Source: an uncultured Lutibacter sp. (GTDB lineage Bacteria; Bacteroidota; Bacteroidia; Flavobacteriales; Flavobacteriaceae). Taken from it: DNA of 64,000 nucleotides. The stretch lies in NCBI RefSeq assembly GCF_947495725.1, contig NZ_CANLZZ010000001.1:434001-498000 (forward strand). The letters are read 5' to 3'. The translations under genes were made by a program, and so were the position numbers. The notes below the pieces were generated by a model that saw only the letters and a list, made by a program, of their open reading frames with translations, did not search any database and had not been told where the DNA came from. Of the stretch, positions 18,597-27,716 are shown one piece after another; the first letter of the stretch is position 1; every line of letters starts with the position of its first letter.

Positions 18597-20450
18597 TTAA
18601 ATAAGTTTATTTATTGAGGATGAAGTTGATTTGCTTTCGATTTCATCTTCAATATTCTCATTTTCAAGGCTATTTTCTAACTCTGCTTGAAATTCTTCCA
18701 TAACTGGTTTAACAGTACTTTCTGGTATATCAGCAACACGAATGTACATTAAACCATCAACAGCATTATTAAATTTAGGATCTACATTAAAAGCAATTAA
18801 ACGAGCATTTTGTTTAACATACTTTTTAATTAATACTGGTATTCGAAGTGCTCCTGGTTCAATTTCATCTATAATTTTATCGAATTTATTCATGTCGGCC
18901 TTAGTGGCATCAAACACAAAATCTTTATCCGCATCTTTAAGCTTAACTTTATATTCCTTTTTAGGATGAATATATTGTGCTATATAAGGATCGTAATAAT
19001 GAGATTTCATAAATTCAATCATTAATGATTTCGAAAAATTAGAAAACTGATTACTTATACTCACCCCACCAATAAGGTATTTATACTCTGGGTATCTTAG
19101 CGTAACATGAACTATACCTTTCCATAATAAAAACAGTGGCATTGGACGTTGTTGGTACTCTTTAACAATAAATGCACGTCCCATTTCAATGGAATTTTCC
19201 ATCATTGAATATAGTTCAGGTTCAAACTTAAATAAGGTGTGAATATAAAATCCTTCAATTCCATAGTTTTTATAAATATCCTTTCCTAACCCCATTCTAT
19301 AGGCTCCAACAACTTTATGAGCCTCATTATCCCATAAAAATAAATGATGGTAATAACTGTCAAAAGTATCTAAATCCAAAGATTCATTGGTTCCTTCCCC
19401 AACCTCTCTAAAAGTAATTTCTCTAAGTCTTCCTATTTCAAATTTTATATTTGGTATTGTTTTACTTGGAGCAAAAAACACTTCATAATCTTTACTCTTA
19501 AGAAGCCTTCCGTTATTTAATCTTAAAGCATCAACTTCCTCAATAATTTTATCATGATTTTTTTGCCCAACAATTTCTTTAGGAAGTTTATTTAATTTTA
19601 ACGAAGGTGCGCTTAGTGTTTTATTTTCCTTTTCAAAAGGATTTGCCAACATATAGGTTTTTCGTCTAATAAAATCACAAAAATCTTTTACGTTCTTGTA
19701 TTCTTCTTGATTTGCTACAGAAATAGGTTTCCCAATTCTAACCTTTATTACTCGTTCCTTCTGAGTAAGCAATTCTGAAGGTAGTTTTGCTGTTCTAAAG
19801 ATTGAATTTATCTTGGAAAGGAAATAGAACATTCTACTATTTTTTCCATGAAAATAAATTGGTATTACTGGAACTTTTGCTTTTTTAATAAACTTAATAG
19901 CGCCATCTTCCCAAGGCCTATCAACTATTAATTTACCATCTCTGTATGTAGAAACTTCACCTGCAGGGAAAACCCCTAACGGAAAGCCACTATTAATATG
20001 CGATAATGCACTTTTTATTCCTGCCAAGCTAGATTTTACATCCTTTCTATCTTCAAAAGGATTTACTGGCATAATAAAAGGTTTCATTGGTTCAATTCTA
20101 TGCAATAAAAAATTTGCAATTATTTTATAATCTGGTCTTTTTTCTATTAACAATTTTAAAAGCAAAATACCATCAATTCCTCCAAGTGGATGATTTGAGA
20201 CTGTTATAAAAGCACCATCTTTGGGAATCCTTTTTAAATCCTCTTCTGGAATTTCAAATTTAATTTGAAGATCATCTAAAAGTGCATTAAAAAATTCTAA
20301 ATCTTTTAAATGTTTGTGTTTATTATAAATTCTATTGATTTTAGAAATCCTAAGAATCTTCATTAATATCCACCCTAAGAATGTACCTATAAATCCATAC
20401 TTATTTAATTTTATGGCTCTCGAAACTTCTTTCGGTGTTACTAAACTCAT
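18597..20450 (-). CDS. PlsC-like acyltransferase fused to a GNAT-like N-acyltransferase (OlsF-like)
   Basis: The N-terminal half (about 60-270) is a PlsC/LPLAT acyltransferase with TVSNHPLGGIDG (H87 and D93) and GVFPAGEVSTYRDG. The C-terminal half (about 310-500) resembles the GNAT-type N-acyltransferases of ornithine- and glycine-lipid synthesis (EVGEGTNESLDLDTFD, AHKVVGAYRMGLG, GGVSISNQFSNFSKSLM). That order and the 617 residues match OlsF, the bifunctional enzyme that acylates an amino acid and then its hydroxyacyl chain. The product is therefore probably an aminolipid of the membrane; whether the head group is ornithine, glycine or another amino acid is not visible. The hypothesis rests on domain order. 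Confidence 0.83.
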   Translation of the reverse strand: MSLVTPKEVSRAIKLNKYGFIGTFLGWILMKILRISKINRIYNKHKHLKDLEFFNALLDDLQIKFEIPEEDLKRIPKDGAFITVSNHPLGGIDGILLLKLLIEKRPDYKIIANFLLHRIEPMKPFIMPVNPFEDRKDVKSSLAGIKSALSHINSGFPLGVFPAGEVSTYRDGKLIVDRPWEDGAIKFIKKAKVPVIPIYFHGKNSRMFYFLSKINSIFRTAKLPSELLTQKERVIKVRIGKPISVANQEEYKNVKDFCDFIRRKTYMLANPFEKENKTLSAPSLKLNKLPKEIVGQKNHDKIIEEVDALRLNNGRLLKSKDYEVFFAPSKTIPNIKFEIGRLREITFREVGEGTNESLDLDTFDSYYHHLFLWDNEAHKVVGAYRMGLGKDIYKNYGIEGFYIHTLFKFEPELYSMMENSIEMGRAFIVKEYQQRPMPLFLLWKGIVHVTLRYPEYKYLIGGVSISNQFSNFSKSLMIEFMKSHYYDPYIAQYIHPKKEYKVKLKDADKDFVFDATKADMNKFDKIIDEIEPGALRIPVLIKKYVKQNARLIAFNVDPKFNNAVDGLMYIRVADIPESTVKPVMEEFQAELENSLENENIEDEIESKSTSSSINKLI

Positions 20451-20472
20451 TTATTTTAAATTAGTGTAAATG

Positions 20473-20480
20473 CAAAAATA
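20473..20480 (-). promoter_or_regulatory. Putative -7 box of the acyltransferase gene
   Basis: Leftward TATTTTTG, a TAnnTTTG match 22 bp before the ATG at 20450, placed between it and the aspartate kinase gene end. It suggests that the acyltransferase has its own promoter. Confidence 0.45.
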
Positions 20481-20487
20481 CATAAAA

Positions 20488-21735
20488 TTATTGCATAATT
20501 AATTGTACTGTATCTTTTGTAGCTTGCTTTAAAATTATCTTTCCCCTTTTTTCAACCAAATCAACAGCTTCTTGGGTAACATGTCTAATTGTGTATAGCG
20601 AAACATTTTCAACATAATTAACAACATAATTTAGTGTTACTTCCTTTAAAAAAGAGTCGAAATTATTAAATTTATCTTCTATACAAACCGAAAAACTCAG
20701 TGCCGAATTTTGAATAAGATTTACCTTTAATTTATAATTATGAAGAATTTTAAATATATCACTTAAATTATGTTCAACCATAAAAGAAAAATCTTGAGCC
20801 GAAATTGATATAAATATTTGCTCTTGTTTTAAAATAAAACAAGAAACTTCAGGCACTAAATTAAGCCCTGTCTTAACACTTGTTCCTTTTTCTGAGGGAT
20901 TATAAAAAGAACGAACATATAAGGGTATTTTTTTGTTTTCTAGTGGCTTTAAAGTTTTAGGGTGTATTACAGATGCTCCGTAAAAAGACATTTCTATAGC
21001 TTCATTGTATGAAATTTGTTCTAATAAAATGGTGTTTTTAAAATAACGTGGATCTGCATTTAAAACACCTTTTACATCTTTCCAAATGGTTACACTTTCT
21101 GCATTTAAACAAAATGCAAATATTGCTGCAGAATAATCCGACCCTTCTCTACCTAAAGTAGTAGTTTCTCCTTTTTTGTTCGACCCTAAAAACCCTTGAG
21201 TTATGGTTAAACTAGAAGTATCTATGTCTTTAATTTTTGCTTCAGTTATATCCCAATTTACATGAGCTCCTCTATAACTCGAATCTGTTTTTATAAAATC
21301 TCTAACATCAATCCAATTATTAGCAATCCCAATTTCATTTAGATATTGGCTAACTATTGTAGTAGAAATTAACTCACCATAGCCAACAACTTGATCATAT
21401 ATAAAATTATAATCAGTATTCTTATTGGTTATAAAAAAACCACTCAGTTGTCCTAATAGTTTTTCAATTTCTAATAAAACAAATTGCTTATTAGTTAAAA
21501 ATAGTTCTTCAATTATAGTAACATGAAAATTTCTAACAACATCTATTTCCTTTTTTAATTCTTCAGATTTTTGACAATAGGAATCAATAATTTTTTCAAA
21601 AGCATTGGTCATTTTTCCCATCGCAGAAATGACAATAAGCGTATTGTTATAACCTTCATGTTCTAAAACACGAAGCACATTTTTAACACTTTTTGCATCT
21701 TTTACTGAAGCTCCACCAAATTTAAAAATTTTCAT
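20488..21735 (-). CDS. lysC: Aspartate kinase
   Basis: This enzyme phosphorylates aspartate, the first step to lysine, threonine, methionine and diaminopimelate. The 415-residue monofunctional form has the nucleotide motif MKIFKFGGASVKD (Ala for the more common Thr), TTLGREGSDYSAAIFA, VTIWKDVKGVLNADPR and ASVIHPKTLKPL, then a regulatory part of two ACT-like domains from about residue 300. The ACT region means feedback control by an end product is likely, but which one is not shown. It starts 2 bp after the GNAT gene, so the pair is an operon. Confidence 0.94.
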   Translation of the reverse strand: MKIFKFGGASVKDAKSVKNVLRVLEHEGYNNTLIVISAMGKMTNAFEKIIDSYCQKSEELKKEIDVVRNFHVTIIEELFLTNKQFVLLEIEKLLGQLSGFFITNKNTDYNFIYDQVVGYGELISTTIVSQYLNEIGIANNWIDVRDFIKTDSSYRGAHVNWDITEAKIKDIDTSSLTITQGFLGSNKKGETTTLGREGSDYSAAIFAFCLNAESVTIWKDVKGVLNADPRYFKNTILLEQISYNEAIEMSFYGASVIHPKTLKPLENKKIPLYVRSFYNPSEKGTSVKTGLNLVPEVSCFILKQEQIFISISAQDFSFMVEHNLSDIFKILHNYKLKVNLIQNSALSFSVCIEDKFNNFDSFLKEVTLNYVVNYVENVSLYTIRHVTQEAVDLVEKRGKIILKQATKDTVQLIMQ

Positions 21736-21737
21736 AA

Positions 21738-22214
21738 TTACGTATTTAAATACTTTTTCATAGACGCTCTATCAATCTGCGCAGTATCCCAATCACGTAA
21801 TACATTTGCACCAGTACTTTCATAAAAATTAATGGCGGGTTCGTTCCAATCCAAAACAGCCCATTCAATACGTTCAACACCTTTTTTATAACCGTATTCA
21901 ATTACTTTTTTATAAAGCGCACTACCAATTTTAAGACCTCTTTTAGTTTCAGTAACTATTAAATCTTCTAAATGTATTGTTGGCCCTTTCCAAGTAGAAT
22001 ATCTAGGATAACATAATGACATCCCAACAATTTCCGTATTTAATTCGGCAACAAAACATTTAAATAAAGGATTAGATCCAAAACCATCTTTTTCTAAATC
22101 TTTTACAGTAACAATTACAGCATGTTCCTCTTTTTCAAAATGAGCCAATTCCTTAATCAATTTTAAAACTGACGGCATATCCTCTTTTTTTGCTTCCCTA
22201 ATATTAAAGCTCAT
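21738..22214 (-). CDS. GNAT acetyltransferase, diamine/thialysine acetyltransferase-like
   Basis: A 158-residue GNAT enzyme. IREAKKEDMPSVLKLIKELAHFEK at the N-terminus, THLEDLIV-like IHLEDLIVTETKRGLKIGSAL (acetyl-CoA binding loop) and RIEWAVLDWNEPAINFYESTGA resemble the spermidine/spermine or thialysine N-acetyltransferase branch. A polyamine or lysine-like amine is the likely acceptor. It is the first gene of the operon with aspartate kinase (2-bp gap) and divergent from fbp. A link between acetylation of a lysine-like molecule and the lysine-pathway kinase is possible but is inference. Confidence 0.85.
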   Translation of the reverse strand: MSFNIREAKKEDMPSVLKLIKELAHFEKEEHAVIVTVKDLEKDGFGSNPLFKCFVAELNTEIVGMSLCYPRYSTWKGPTIHLEDLIVTETKRGLKIGSALYKKVIEYGYKKGVERIEWAVLDWNEPAINFYESTGANVLRDWDTAQIDRASMKKYLNT

Positions 22215-22339
22215 TCTATTTTACTTAAAGTTAATGTTAGCTAAAGTAAAAAACTTTGTTCAAAATTTATGAACATAGCTAACCAATTGTAAATTATTTT
22301 TTCTCGATATTTGTAAAAACACATAACCCAAATAACAAT

Positions 22340-23362
22340 ATGGAAACTAATAATTTAACCTTAGGAGAATTTATAATTGAAAATCAAAAGCATTACAAAT
22401 CTACCTCTGGTGAATTCTCAAGGTTATTAAGTTCAATTAAACTAGCCGCAAAAATTGTAAACCATGAAGTTAATAAAGCTGGTTTGGTTGATATTATGGG
22501 TGCTGCTGGCGGAACAAATATTCAAGGCGAAGACCAACAAAAATTAGATGTTTTTGCCAATGACGTGTTTATGAAAACCTTAATTAATCGTGAAATTGTT
22601 TGTGGAATTGCAAGTGAAGAAGAAGACGACTTTGTTACAATTAAAGGAAAAAACCAAACAAACGAAAATAAATATATTGTTCTAATTGATCCACTTGATG
22701 GCTCGTCAAATATAGATGTTAATGTTTCTGTAGGAACTATTTTTTCCATTTACAAACGTGTTACTCCAATTGGAACTCCAGTTGAAATATCCGATTTTTT
22801 ACAACCTGGAAATTTACAAGTGGCGGCAGGTTATGTTGTTTACGGGACATCAACCATGTTAGTTTACACATCGGGACATGGTGTAAACGGGTTTACGTTA
22901 AACCCAGCAATTGGATCATTTTACTTATCGCATCCAAATTTTCAATTTCCAGAAGACGGAAAAATTTACTCCGTAAACGAAGGTAATTATGTACATTTTC
23001 CACAGGGAGTAAAAGACTATCTAAAATACTGTCAAGAAGAAAAAGATGATAGACCTTACACCTCAAGATATATTGGATCGTTAGTATCGGATTTTCATAG
23101 AAATATGATAAAAGGTGGAATCTATTTGTACCCAACAAGTTCAATAGGACCAAAAGGAAAACTACGTTTGCTATACGAGTGTAATCCAATGGCATTTTTA
23201 GCCGAACAAGCTAATGGAAAAGCTACGGATGGTTATAAACGAATTTTAGATATTAAACCAACAGAATTGCACCAACGAGTTCCATTTTTCTGCGGAAGTA
23301 AAAATATGGTTGCTAAAGCAGAAGAATTTATGGCAAAATATCCAAATGATGCCAATTATTAA
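22340..23362 (+). CDS. fbp: Fructose-1,6-bisphosphatase class 1
   Basis: FBPase hydrolyses fructose 1,6-bisphosphate in gluconeogenesis. The 340-residue protein carries the class 1 metal-binding signature [11 protein letters not shown] and [26 protein letters not shown], then [26 protein letters not shown] and [22 protein letters not shown] with the substrate-binding and catalytic Glu. The length is normal for bacterial class 1. It stands alone, divergent from the GNAT-lysC operon. About 200 bp with no gene follow before sod. Confidence 0.97.
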   Translation: METNNLTLGEFIIENQKHYKSTSGEFSRLLSSIKLAAKIVNHEVNKAGLVDIMGAAGGTNIQGEDQQKLDVFANDVFMKTLINREIVCGIASEEEDDFVTIKGKNQTNENKYIVLIDPLDGSSNIDVNVSVGTIFSIYKRVTPIGTPVEISDFLQPGNLQVAAGYVVYGTSTMLVYTSGHGVNGFTLNPAIGSFYLSHPNFQFPEDGKIYSVNEGNYVHFPQGVKDYLKYCQEEKDDRPYTSRYIGSLVSDFHRNMIKGGIYLYPTSSIGPKGKLRLLYECNPMAFLAEQANGKATDGYKRILDIKPTELHQRVPFFCGSKNMVAKAEEFMAKYPNDANY

Positions 23363-23514
23363 TCGTAAATTAGATAAATTATTGCAATTTAAATATTTAA
23401 TTACGTAAAAATTCTGTTACAAAAGTAAATTAAAACTAACTTTAGTATAGCTTATAACAATACTGCTATAAGAACATTCAATTTTTATGATTTTTTATAA
23501 TGAAGTTGGTTCGC

Positions 23515-23522
23515 TATCTTTG
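23515..23522 (+). promoter_or_regulatory. Putative -7 promoter box of the superoxide dismutase gene
   Basis: TATCTTTG, a perfect TAnnTTTG match, ends 43 bp before the ATG at 23566. No clear -33 partner is seen. Confidence 0.5.
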
Positions 23523-23565
23523 ATCTATAACTGAAAAAATAAGTTTAATAAAAAAATATAAAACT

Positions 23566-24174
23566 ATGTCATTTGAATTACCAAAATTACCATACGCATA
23601 TGATGCGCTAGAACCAAATATTGATGCAAGAACTATGGAAATTCACCATACAAAACATCATGCAGGATATACAAACAATTTAAACAATGCTATTGCTGGT
23701 ACTGATTTAGAAGGAAAATCTATTGAAACTATTTTAGGTGGATTAGACATGAACAATGCTGCTGTAAGAAATAATGGTGGTGGATTTTACAACCATTGCT
23801 TATTTTGGGATGTAATGAATCCTGAAGGAAAAGGTTACTTATCTGGAGAATTAAAAGATGCAATTATTGCTGAATATGGTTCGGTAGATGCTTTTAAAGA
23901 TGCTTTTGCCAAAGCTGCAGCAACTCGTTTTGGATCAGGTTGGGCTTGGCTTTGTGTTCATAAAGGAGGAAAAGTTGAAATTTGTTCTACTCCAAACCAA
24001 GACAATCCATTAATGCCAGGTGTAAGTTGTGGTGGTTTCCCAATTTTAGCTTTAGATGTTTGGGAACATGCATATTACTTAAACTACCAAAACAGAAGAC
24101 CTGACTACATTAATGCATTTTTTAATGTAATTAACTGGAATCATGTTGAAAAATTATATGCTGAAAACAAATAA
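23566..24174 (+). CDS. sodA: Superoxide dismutase, Fe/Mn type
   Basis: The enzyme dismutates superoxide to oxygen and peroxide in the cytoplasm. The 202 residues have the four metal ligands in their usual places: His in [12 protein letters not shown], His in [10 protein letters not shown], and Asp/His in [21 protein letters not shown]. The residues GGGFYNH and TPNQDNPL favour a manganese or cambialistic enzyme rather than strict iron, but metal choice cannot be read securely. There is no signal peptide. A strong symmetric terminator follows. Confidence 0.95.
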   Translation: MSFELPKLPYAYDALEPNIDARTMEIHHTKHHAGYTNNLNNAIAGTDLEGKSIETILGGLDMNNAAVRNNGGGFYNHCLFWDVMNPEGKGYLSGELKDAIIAEYGSVDAFKDAFAKAAATRFGSGWAWLCVHKGGKVEICSTPNQDNPLMPGVSCGGFPILALDVWEHAYYLNYQNRRPDYINAFFNVINWNHVEKLYAENK

Positions 24175-24192
24175 TATTTAGCATAAATAAAC

Positions 24193-24220
24193 AAAAAACG
24201 CACCAATTGGTGCGTTTTTT
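24193..24220. terminator. Perfectly symmetric bidirectional terminator between sod and purF
   Basis: A 28-bp perfect palindrome: six A, the arm CGCACCAA, its complement TTGGTGCG, and six T. It serves both convergent genes, sod (+) and the purF-like gene (-). Confidence 0.92.
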
Positions 24221-24241
24221 TATGCTCTTTCATTTGCCTTA

Positions 24242-26143
24242 CTAATAAGCTCTTTTATTGTTTCCTTCATAAAAATTAATAAAGGCATCATTAACAACTC
24301 TATTTCCCCCAGGAGTTGGATAATCACCAGTAAAATACCAATCTCCTAAATGATTAGGACAAGCTTTATGTAAATTTTCAACAGATTGATAAATAATTTC
24401 AACCTCCGAATTAATATCTTCAGTTTTTAACATTTGAGCAATCTTATCTGAAATTTGTTCATCTGTAAATGGCTCATACATGGCTTTTACAGCATTTGAA
24501 ATTAACGAATCCTCAAGCGGTTGCTGTTCTTTACATTTTTTGTAAACCTCATCAATAATATGATACTGATTGGTTTCTTTTAGCAATTCTAAAGCAGCCC
24601 TAAAAGCAATAAAATCGCCCATTCTTGCCATGTCAATTCCGTAACAATCTGGATATCTAATTTGAGGAGCCGATGATACAATTACTATCTTTTTAGGATG
24701 CAAACGATCCAAAATTTTAATAATACTTTTCTTTAACGTTGTACCACGAACAATACTATCATCTATTATTACCAAATTATCATTTGGCTTTACAATTCCA
24801 TAGGTAACATCGTAAACGTGTGCAACTAAATCATCTCGGCTATTATCATCAGCAATAAAAGTACGTAACTTTGCATCTTTAATTGCTAATTTTTCAATTC
24901 GTGGTCTTTCTGAAAGAATTTGAGTTACCTTCTCAGCAGAAAGTACACCTCTTCCCTTTAATATTTTTTTTGTTTTTTGAAGATTTAAAAAATCTTCAGC
25001 CGCTTCTCTCATTCCATAAAAAGAAGTTTCGGCTGTATTTGGAATAAAAGAAAAAACAGTGTTTTTTATGTCTTTATTAATTTTTTCCAATATTTTTGGA
25101 AACACTAATTTTCCTAATTTTTTACGCTCTTCATAAATATCTGCATCACTTCCTCTAGAGAAATAAATACGCTCAAATGAACAAGATTTTTGCGGTAAAA
25201 TTTCTGTTACTTGCGGCATTGAAATACTTCCATTTCGTTTTACAATAAGCGCATGACCTGGGGTAATTTCTTTAACTTTTTTAATATCAATATTAAATAC
25301 AGTTTGAATTACTGGTCGTTCAGAAGCCACAACAACCACTTCATCATCTTTATAATAAAAAGCAGGACGGATTCCAGCGGGATCACGCAATACAAATGAA
25401 TCACCATGACCTAACATTCCGGCCATTGCATAACCACCATCCCAATTTTTTGCAGAACGTTTTAATATCTTTTTAATATTTATTCGTTCTTCAATTAAAG
25501 GTGAAGCATCTTTTTTTGAAATGTTTTCTGTTTTCTTTAATTTCTGATATAATTTGGTAACCTCATCATCAATAAAATGACCAATTTTTTCCATTACCGT
25601 TACAGTATCGGTCAATTCTTTTGGGTGCTGACCAATTTCGACTAAGTCGTTAAATAATCGTTTAGAGTTGGTCATATTAAAATTCCCAGCTACAATTAAA
25701 CTCTTATGGCGCCAGTTACTTTGGCGTAAAAATGGATGCACACTTTCAATACTATTTTTACCAAAAGTACCATAACGTACATGGCCTAAATATAAATTTC
25801 CAATATAAGGCGCATTATTAGTTTGCCATTCCACGTCATCAATTTTTTCGGGAAACTCTTCATTTAGGGTATTTAACCTACCATTTATTTGTGAAAAAAT
25901 ATCTTGTATTGGCTGATCTTGGTTTGAACGTACACGACTAATGTAACGAATTCCAGGATCAACATTAAATTTAACACTTGCCAAACCAGCCCCATCTTGT
26001 CCGCGATTGTGTTGTTTCTCCATTAACAAATACATTTTATTTAACCCATAAAACGCTGAACCATATTTATCTTTATAATATTGGAGTGGTTTTAATAATC
26101 GCACCATTGCAATTCCACATTCATGCTTAATAGCGTCGCTCAT
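24242..26143 (-). CDS. purF: Amidophosphoribosyltransferase, long Bacteroidota form
   Basis: PurF converts PRPP and glutamine to phosphoribosylamine, the first step of purine synthesis. The N-terminal glutaminase has its nucleophile in KHECGIAMV (C9, with an eight-residue propeptide to be removed), then RGQDGAGLASVK, and GNLYLGHVRYGTFGKNS. The C-terminal phosphoribosyltransferase part has NLVIIDDSIVRGTTLKK (PRPP loop) and VIVSSAPQIRYPDCYGIDMA. At 633 residues it is longer than the usual 470-510; insertions lie in the glutaminase half and at the C-terminus. This long form is a second PurF type known in Bacteroidota, so it may be a paralogue. Confidence 0.9.
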   Translation of the reverse strand: MSDAIKHECGIAMVRLLKPLQYYKDKYGSAFYGLNKMYLLMEKQHNRGQDGAGLASVKFNVDPGIRYISRVRSNQDQPIQDIFSQINGRLNTLNEEFPEKIDDVEWQTNNAPYIGNLYLGHVRYGTFGKNSIESVHPFLRQSNWRHKSLIVAGNFNMTNSKRLFNDLVEIGQHPKELTDTVTVMEKIGHFIDDEVTKLYQKLKKTENISKKDASPLIEERINIKKILKRSAKNWDGGYAMAGMLGHGDSFVLRDPAGIRPAFYYKDDEVVVVASERPVIQTVFNIDIKKVKEITPGHALIVKRNGSISMPQVTEILPQKSCSFERIYFSRGSDADIYEERKKLGKLVFPKILEKINKDIKNTVFSFIPNTAETSFYGMREAAEDFLNLQKTKKILKGRGVLSAEKVTQILSERPRIEKLAIKDAKLRTFIADDNSRDDLVAHVYDVTYGIVKPNDNLVIIDDSIVRGTTLKKSIIKILDRLHPKKIVIVSSAPQIRYPDCYGIDMARMGDFIAFRAALELLKETNQYHIIDEVYKKCKEQQPLEDSLISNAVKAMYEPFTDEQISDKIAQMLKTEDINSEVEIIYQSVENLHKACPNHLGDWYFTGDYPTPGGNRVVNDAFINFYEGNNKRAY

Positions 26144-26180
26144 AGTATTTGTTTTAGTAGTATAGTATAATATTTAAATA

Positions 26181-26207
26181 AAAAATTCCGCACGTATGCA
26201 GAATTTT
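26181..26207 (-). terminator. Terminator of the PfkB kinase gene
   Basis: Leftward, arms AATTCTGCA and TGCGGAATT (one G-T pair) with a four-base loop are followed by a run of T. It separates the PfkB kinase gene from purF. Confidence 0.75.
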
Positions 26208-26215
26208 CATAGTTT

Positions 26216-27142
26216 TTAATTTAATTCTATTTCGAACTGAGTTAGTAATTTAAACTGTAAAAGCCTTTCTTGAATTTCATCATATGTTAAGTTTTCCATA
26301 CGTTCGGTTCCAAATTTTTCAACTGAAAATGAAGCTAAATTTGAACCAGAAATAACCGCTCTTTTCATATTTTCGAATGAAATATCGCCTGTTCTAGCCA
26401 TATGCCCAATAAACCCACCAGCAAAAGTATCTCCTGCTCCAGTTGGATCAAAAACTTCTTCTAAAGGTAATGCTGGTGCAAAAAATACATCTCCATTATT
26501 AAATAAAAGAGCACCATGTTCTCCTTTTTTTATTACAACATACTTTGGTCCCATTTTATGAATTTTTTGAGCAGCTCTTACTAACGAATACTCTCCAGAT
26601 AACTGTCTGGCTTCTTCATCATTTATAGTAATTACATCAATTTTTGCAATTACTTCCATTAATTGATCTAAAGCATTATCCATCCAAAAATTCATAGTAT
26701 CTAACACTACTAATTTTGGTCGTACTTTTAGTTGATTAATTACACTCATTTGAACAGCTGGGTGCAAATTCCCTAACATTAAAAAATCTGCATCCATAAA
26801 TTTTTCTGGCACCACCGGATTAAAATCAGCTAAAACATTTAAATCGGTTATTAAAGTATCTCTTGTATTTAAATCGTTATGGTATTTTCCTTTCCAAAAA
26901 AATGTTTTTCCATTTTCAATTATTTCAACACCATCAGTATTTATGTTTTTCCCATTTAACTTTTTTAAGTAATCTTTAGGGAAATCTCCTCCAACAACCG
27001 ATACAATTCCCGGTTTTACACCAAATTGTGATGCTGAAAGTGCGATATAGGTTGCTGCTCCACCTAAAATTTTATCTGTTTTTCCAAACGGTGTTTCGAT
27101 GGCATCAAAAGCAACTGTACCTACTATTAGTAATTTACTCAT
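26216..27142 (-). CDS. PfkB-family carbohydrate/nucleoside kinase
   Basis: A 308-residue ribokinase-fold kinase. The C-terminal signature DPTGAGDTFAGGFIGHMA with the catalytic Asp is intact, the N-terminal GGAATYIALSASQFG matches PfkB signature 1, and VITINDEEARQLSGE and YVVIKKGEHGALLF follow the family pattern. Sugars, adenosine or other small alcohols are possible substrates; relatives in this lineage are only named sugar kinases. It is divergent from sufE, with a palindromic double promoter between (27217-27232), and is followed by its own terminator. Confidence 0.88.
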   Translation of the reverse strand: MSKLLIVGTVAFDAIETPFGKTDKILGGAATYIALSASQFGVKPGIVSVVGGDFPKDYLKKLNGKNINTDGVEIIENGKTFFWKGKYHNDLNTRDTLITDLNVLADFNPVVPEKFMDADFLMLGNLHPAVQMSVINQLKVRPKLVVLDTMNFWMDNALDQLMEVIAKIDVITINDEEARQLSGEYSLVRAAQKIHKMGPKYVVIKKGEHGALLFNNGDVFFAPALPLEEVFDPTGAGDTFAGGFIGHMARTGDISFENMKRAVISGSNLASFSVEKFGTERMENLTYDEIQERLLQFKLLTQFEIELN

Positions 27143-27180
27143 ATTTTTTTAAACTAAATGCCTGTTAAAAAAGGCATAAT

Positions 27181-27219
27181 ATGTGATTATATTTTTTTTA
27201 TAACACTAGATGTGATTAT
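27181..27219 (+). repeat. 10-bp direct repeat in the PfkB kinase-sufE intergenic region
   Basis: ATGTGATTAT occurs at 27181-27190 and 27210-27219, 29 bp apart; the right copy runs into the palindromic promoter. It could be a pair of regulator binding sites. Confidence 0.55.
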
Positions 27220-27232
27220 TTTTGCAAAAATA
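27217..27232. promoter_or_regulatory. Face-to-face -7 boxes forming a 16-bp palindrome
   Basis: TATTTTTGCAAAAATA is a perfect palindrome that reads as the -7 consensus TAnnTTTG on each strand. Rightward it ends 18 bp before the sufE ATG. Leftward it ends 74 bp before the PfkB kinase ATG. It may drive both genes or be an operator. Confidence 0.55.
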
Positions 27233-27242
27233 AGTTTAAAAA

Positions 27243-27665
27243 ATGACTATCAAAGAAATACAAGAAGAAATTATAGATGAGTTTTCAATGTTTGAAGATT
27301 GGATGGAACGTTATGAATATATTATTGAATTAGGAAAATCGTTGCCTTTAATTGAAGACACCTATAAAATAGATGAAAATTTAATAATCGGTTGCCAATC
27401 AAAAGTTTGGTTACATTCTGAAATTAAAAATGATAAAATTGAATTTACAGCCGATAGTGACGCCATATTAACAAAGGGAATTGTAGCACTTTTATTACGT
27501 GTTTTCAACCATCAAAACCCAAAGGATATTTTAGATACAGACCTATATTTTGTTGATGAAATTGGCTTAAAAGAACACCTTTCACCAACAAGAGCAAATG
27601 GACTTGTTTCCATGATTAAGCAAATTAAATTATACGCCTTGGCTTTTCAATCGAAATTAAGTTAA
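27243..27665 (+). CDS. sufE: Cysteine desulfuration protein SufE
   Basis: SufE takes sulfur from the SufS cysteine desulfurase and passes it to the SufBCD scaffold for Fe-S cluster building. The 140-residue protein shows the acceptor Cys in ENLIIGCQSKVWL (C51), the family core FTADSDAILTKGIVALLLRVFN, and the C-terminal GLKEHLSPTRANGLVSMIKQIK. It opens a run with a DUF59 protein and DUF2480, a usual Suf neighbourhood in flavobacteria. SufS and SufBCD themselves are outside the window. Confidence 0.95.
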   Translation: MTIKEIQEEIIDEFSMFEDWMERYEYIIELGKSLPLIEDTYKIDENLIIGCQSKVWLHSEIKNDKIEFTADSDAILTKGIVALLLRVFNHQNPKDILDTDLYFVDEIGLKEHLSPTRANGLVSMIKQIKLYALAFQSKLS

Positions 27666-27671
27666 TAATTG

Positions 27672-27679
27672 TATATTTG
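27672..27679 (+). promoter_or_regulatory. Putative -7 promoter box of the DUF59 gene
   Basis: TATATTTG fits TAnnTTTG, in the 51-bp gap between sufE and the DUF59 gene, 37 bp before the ATG at 27717. It allows separate transcription of the downstream pair. Confidence 0.45.
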
Positions 27680-27716
27680 TCCTTATTTAGAATGAATATA
27701 AAGAAAGGTTTTAATC

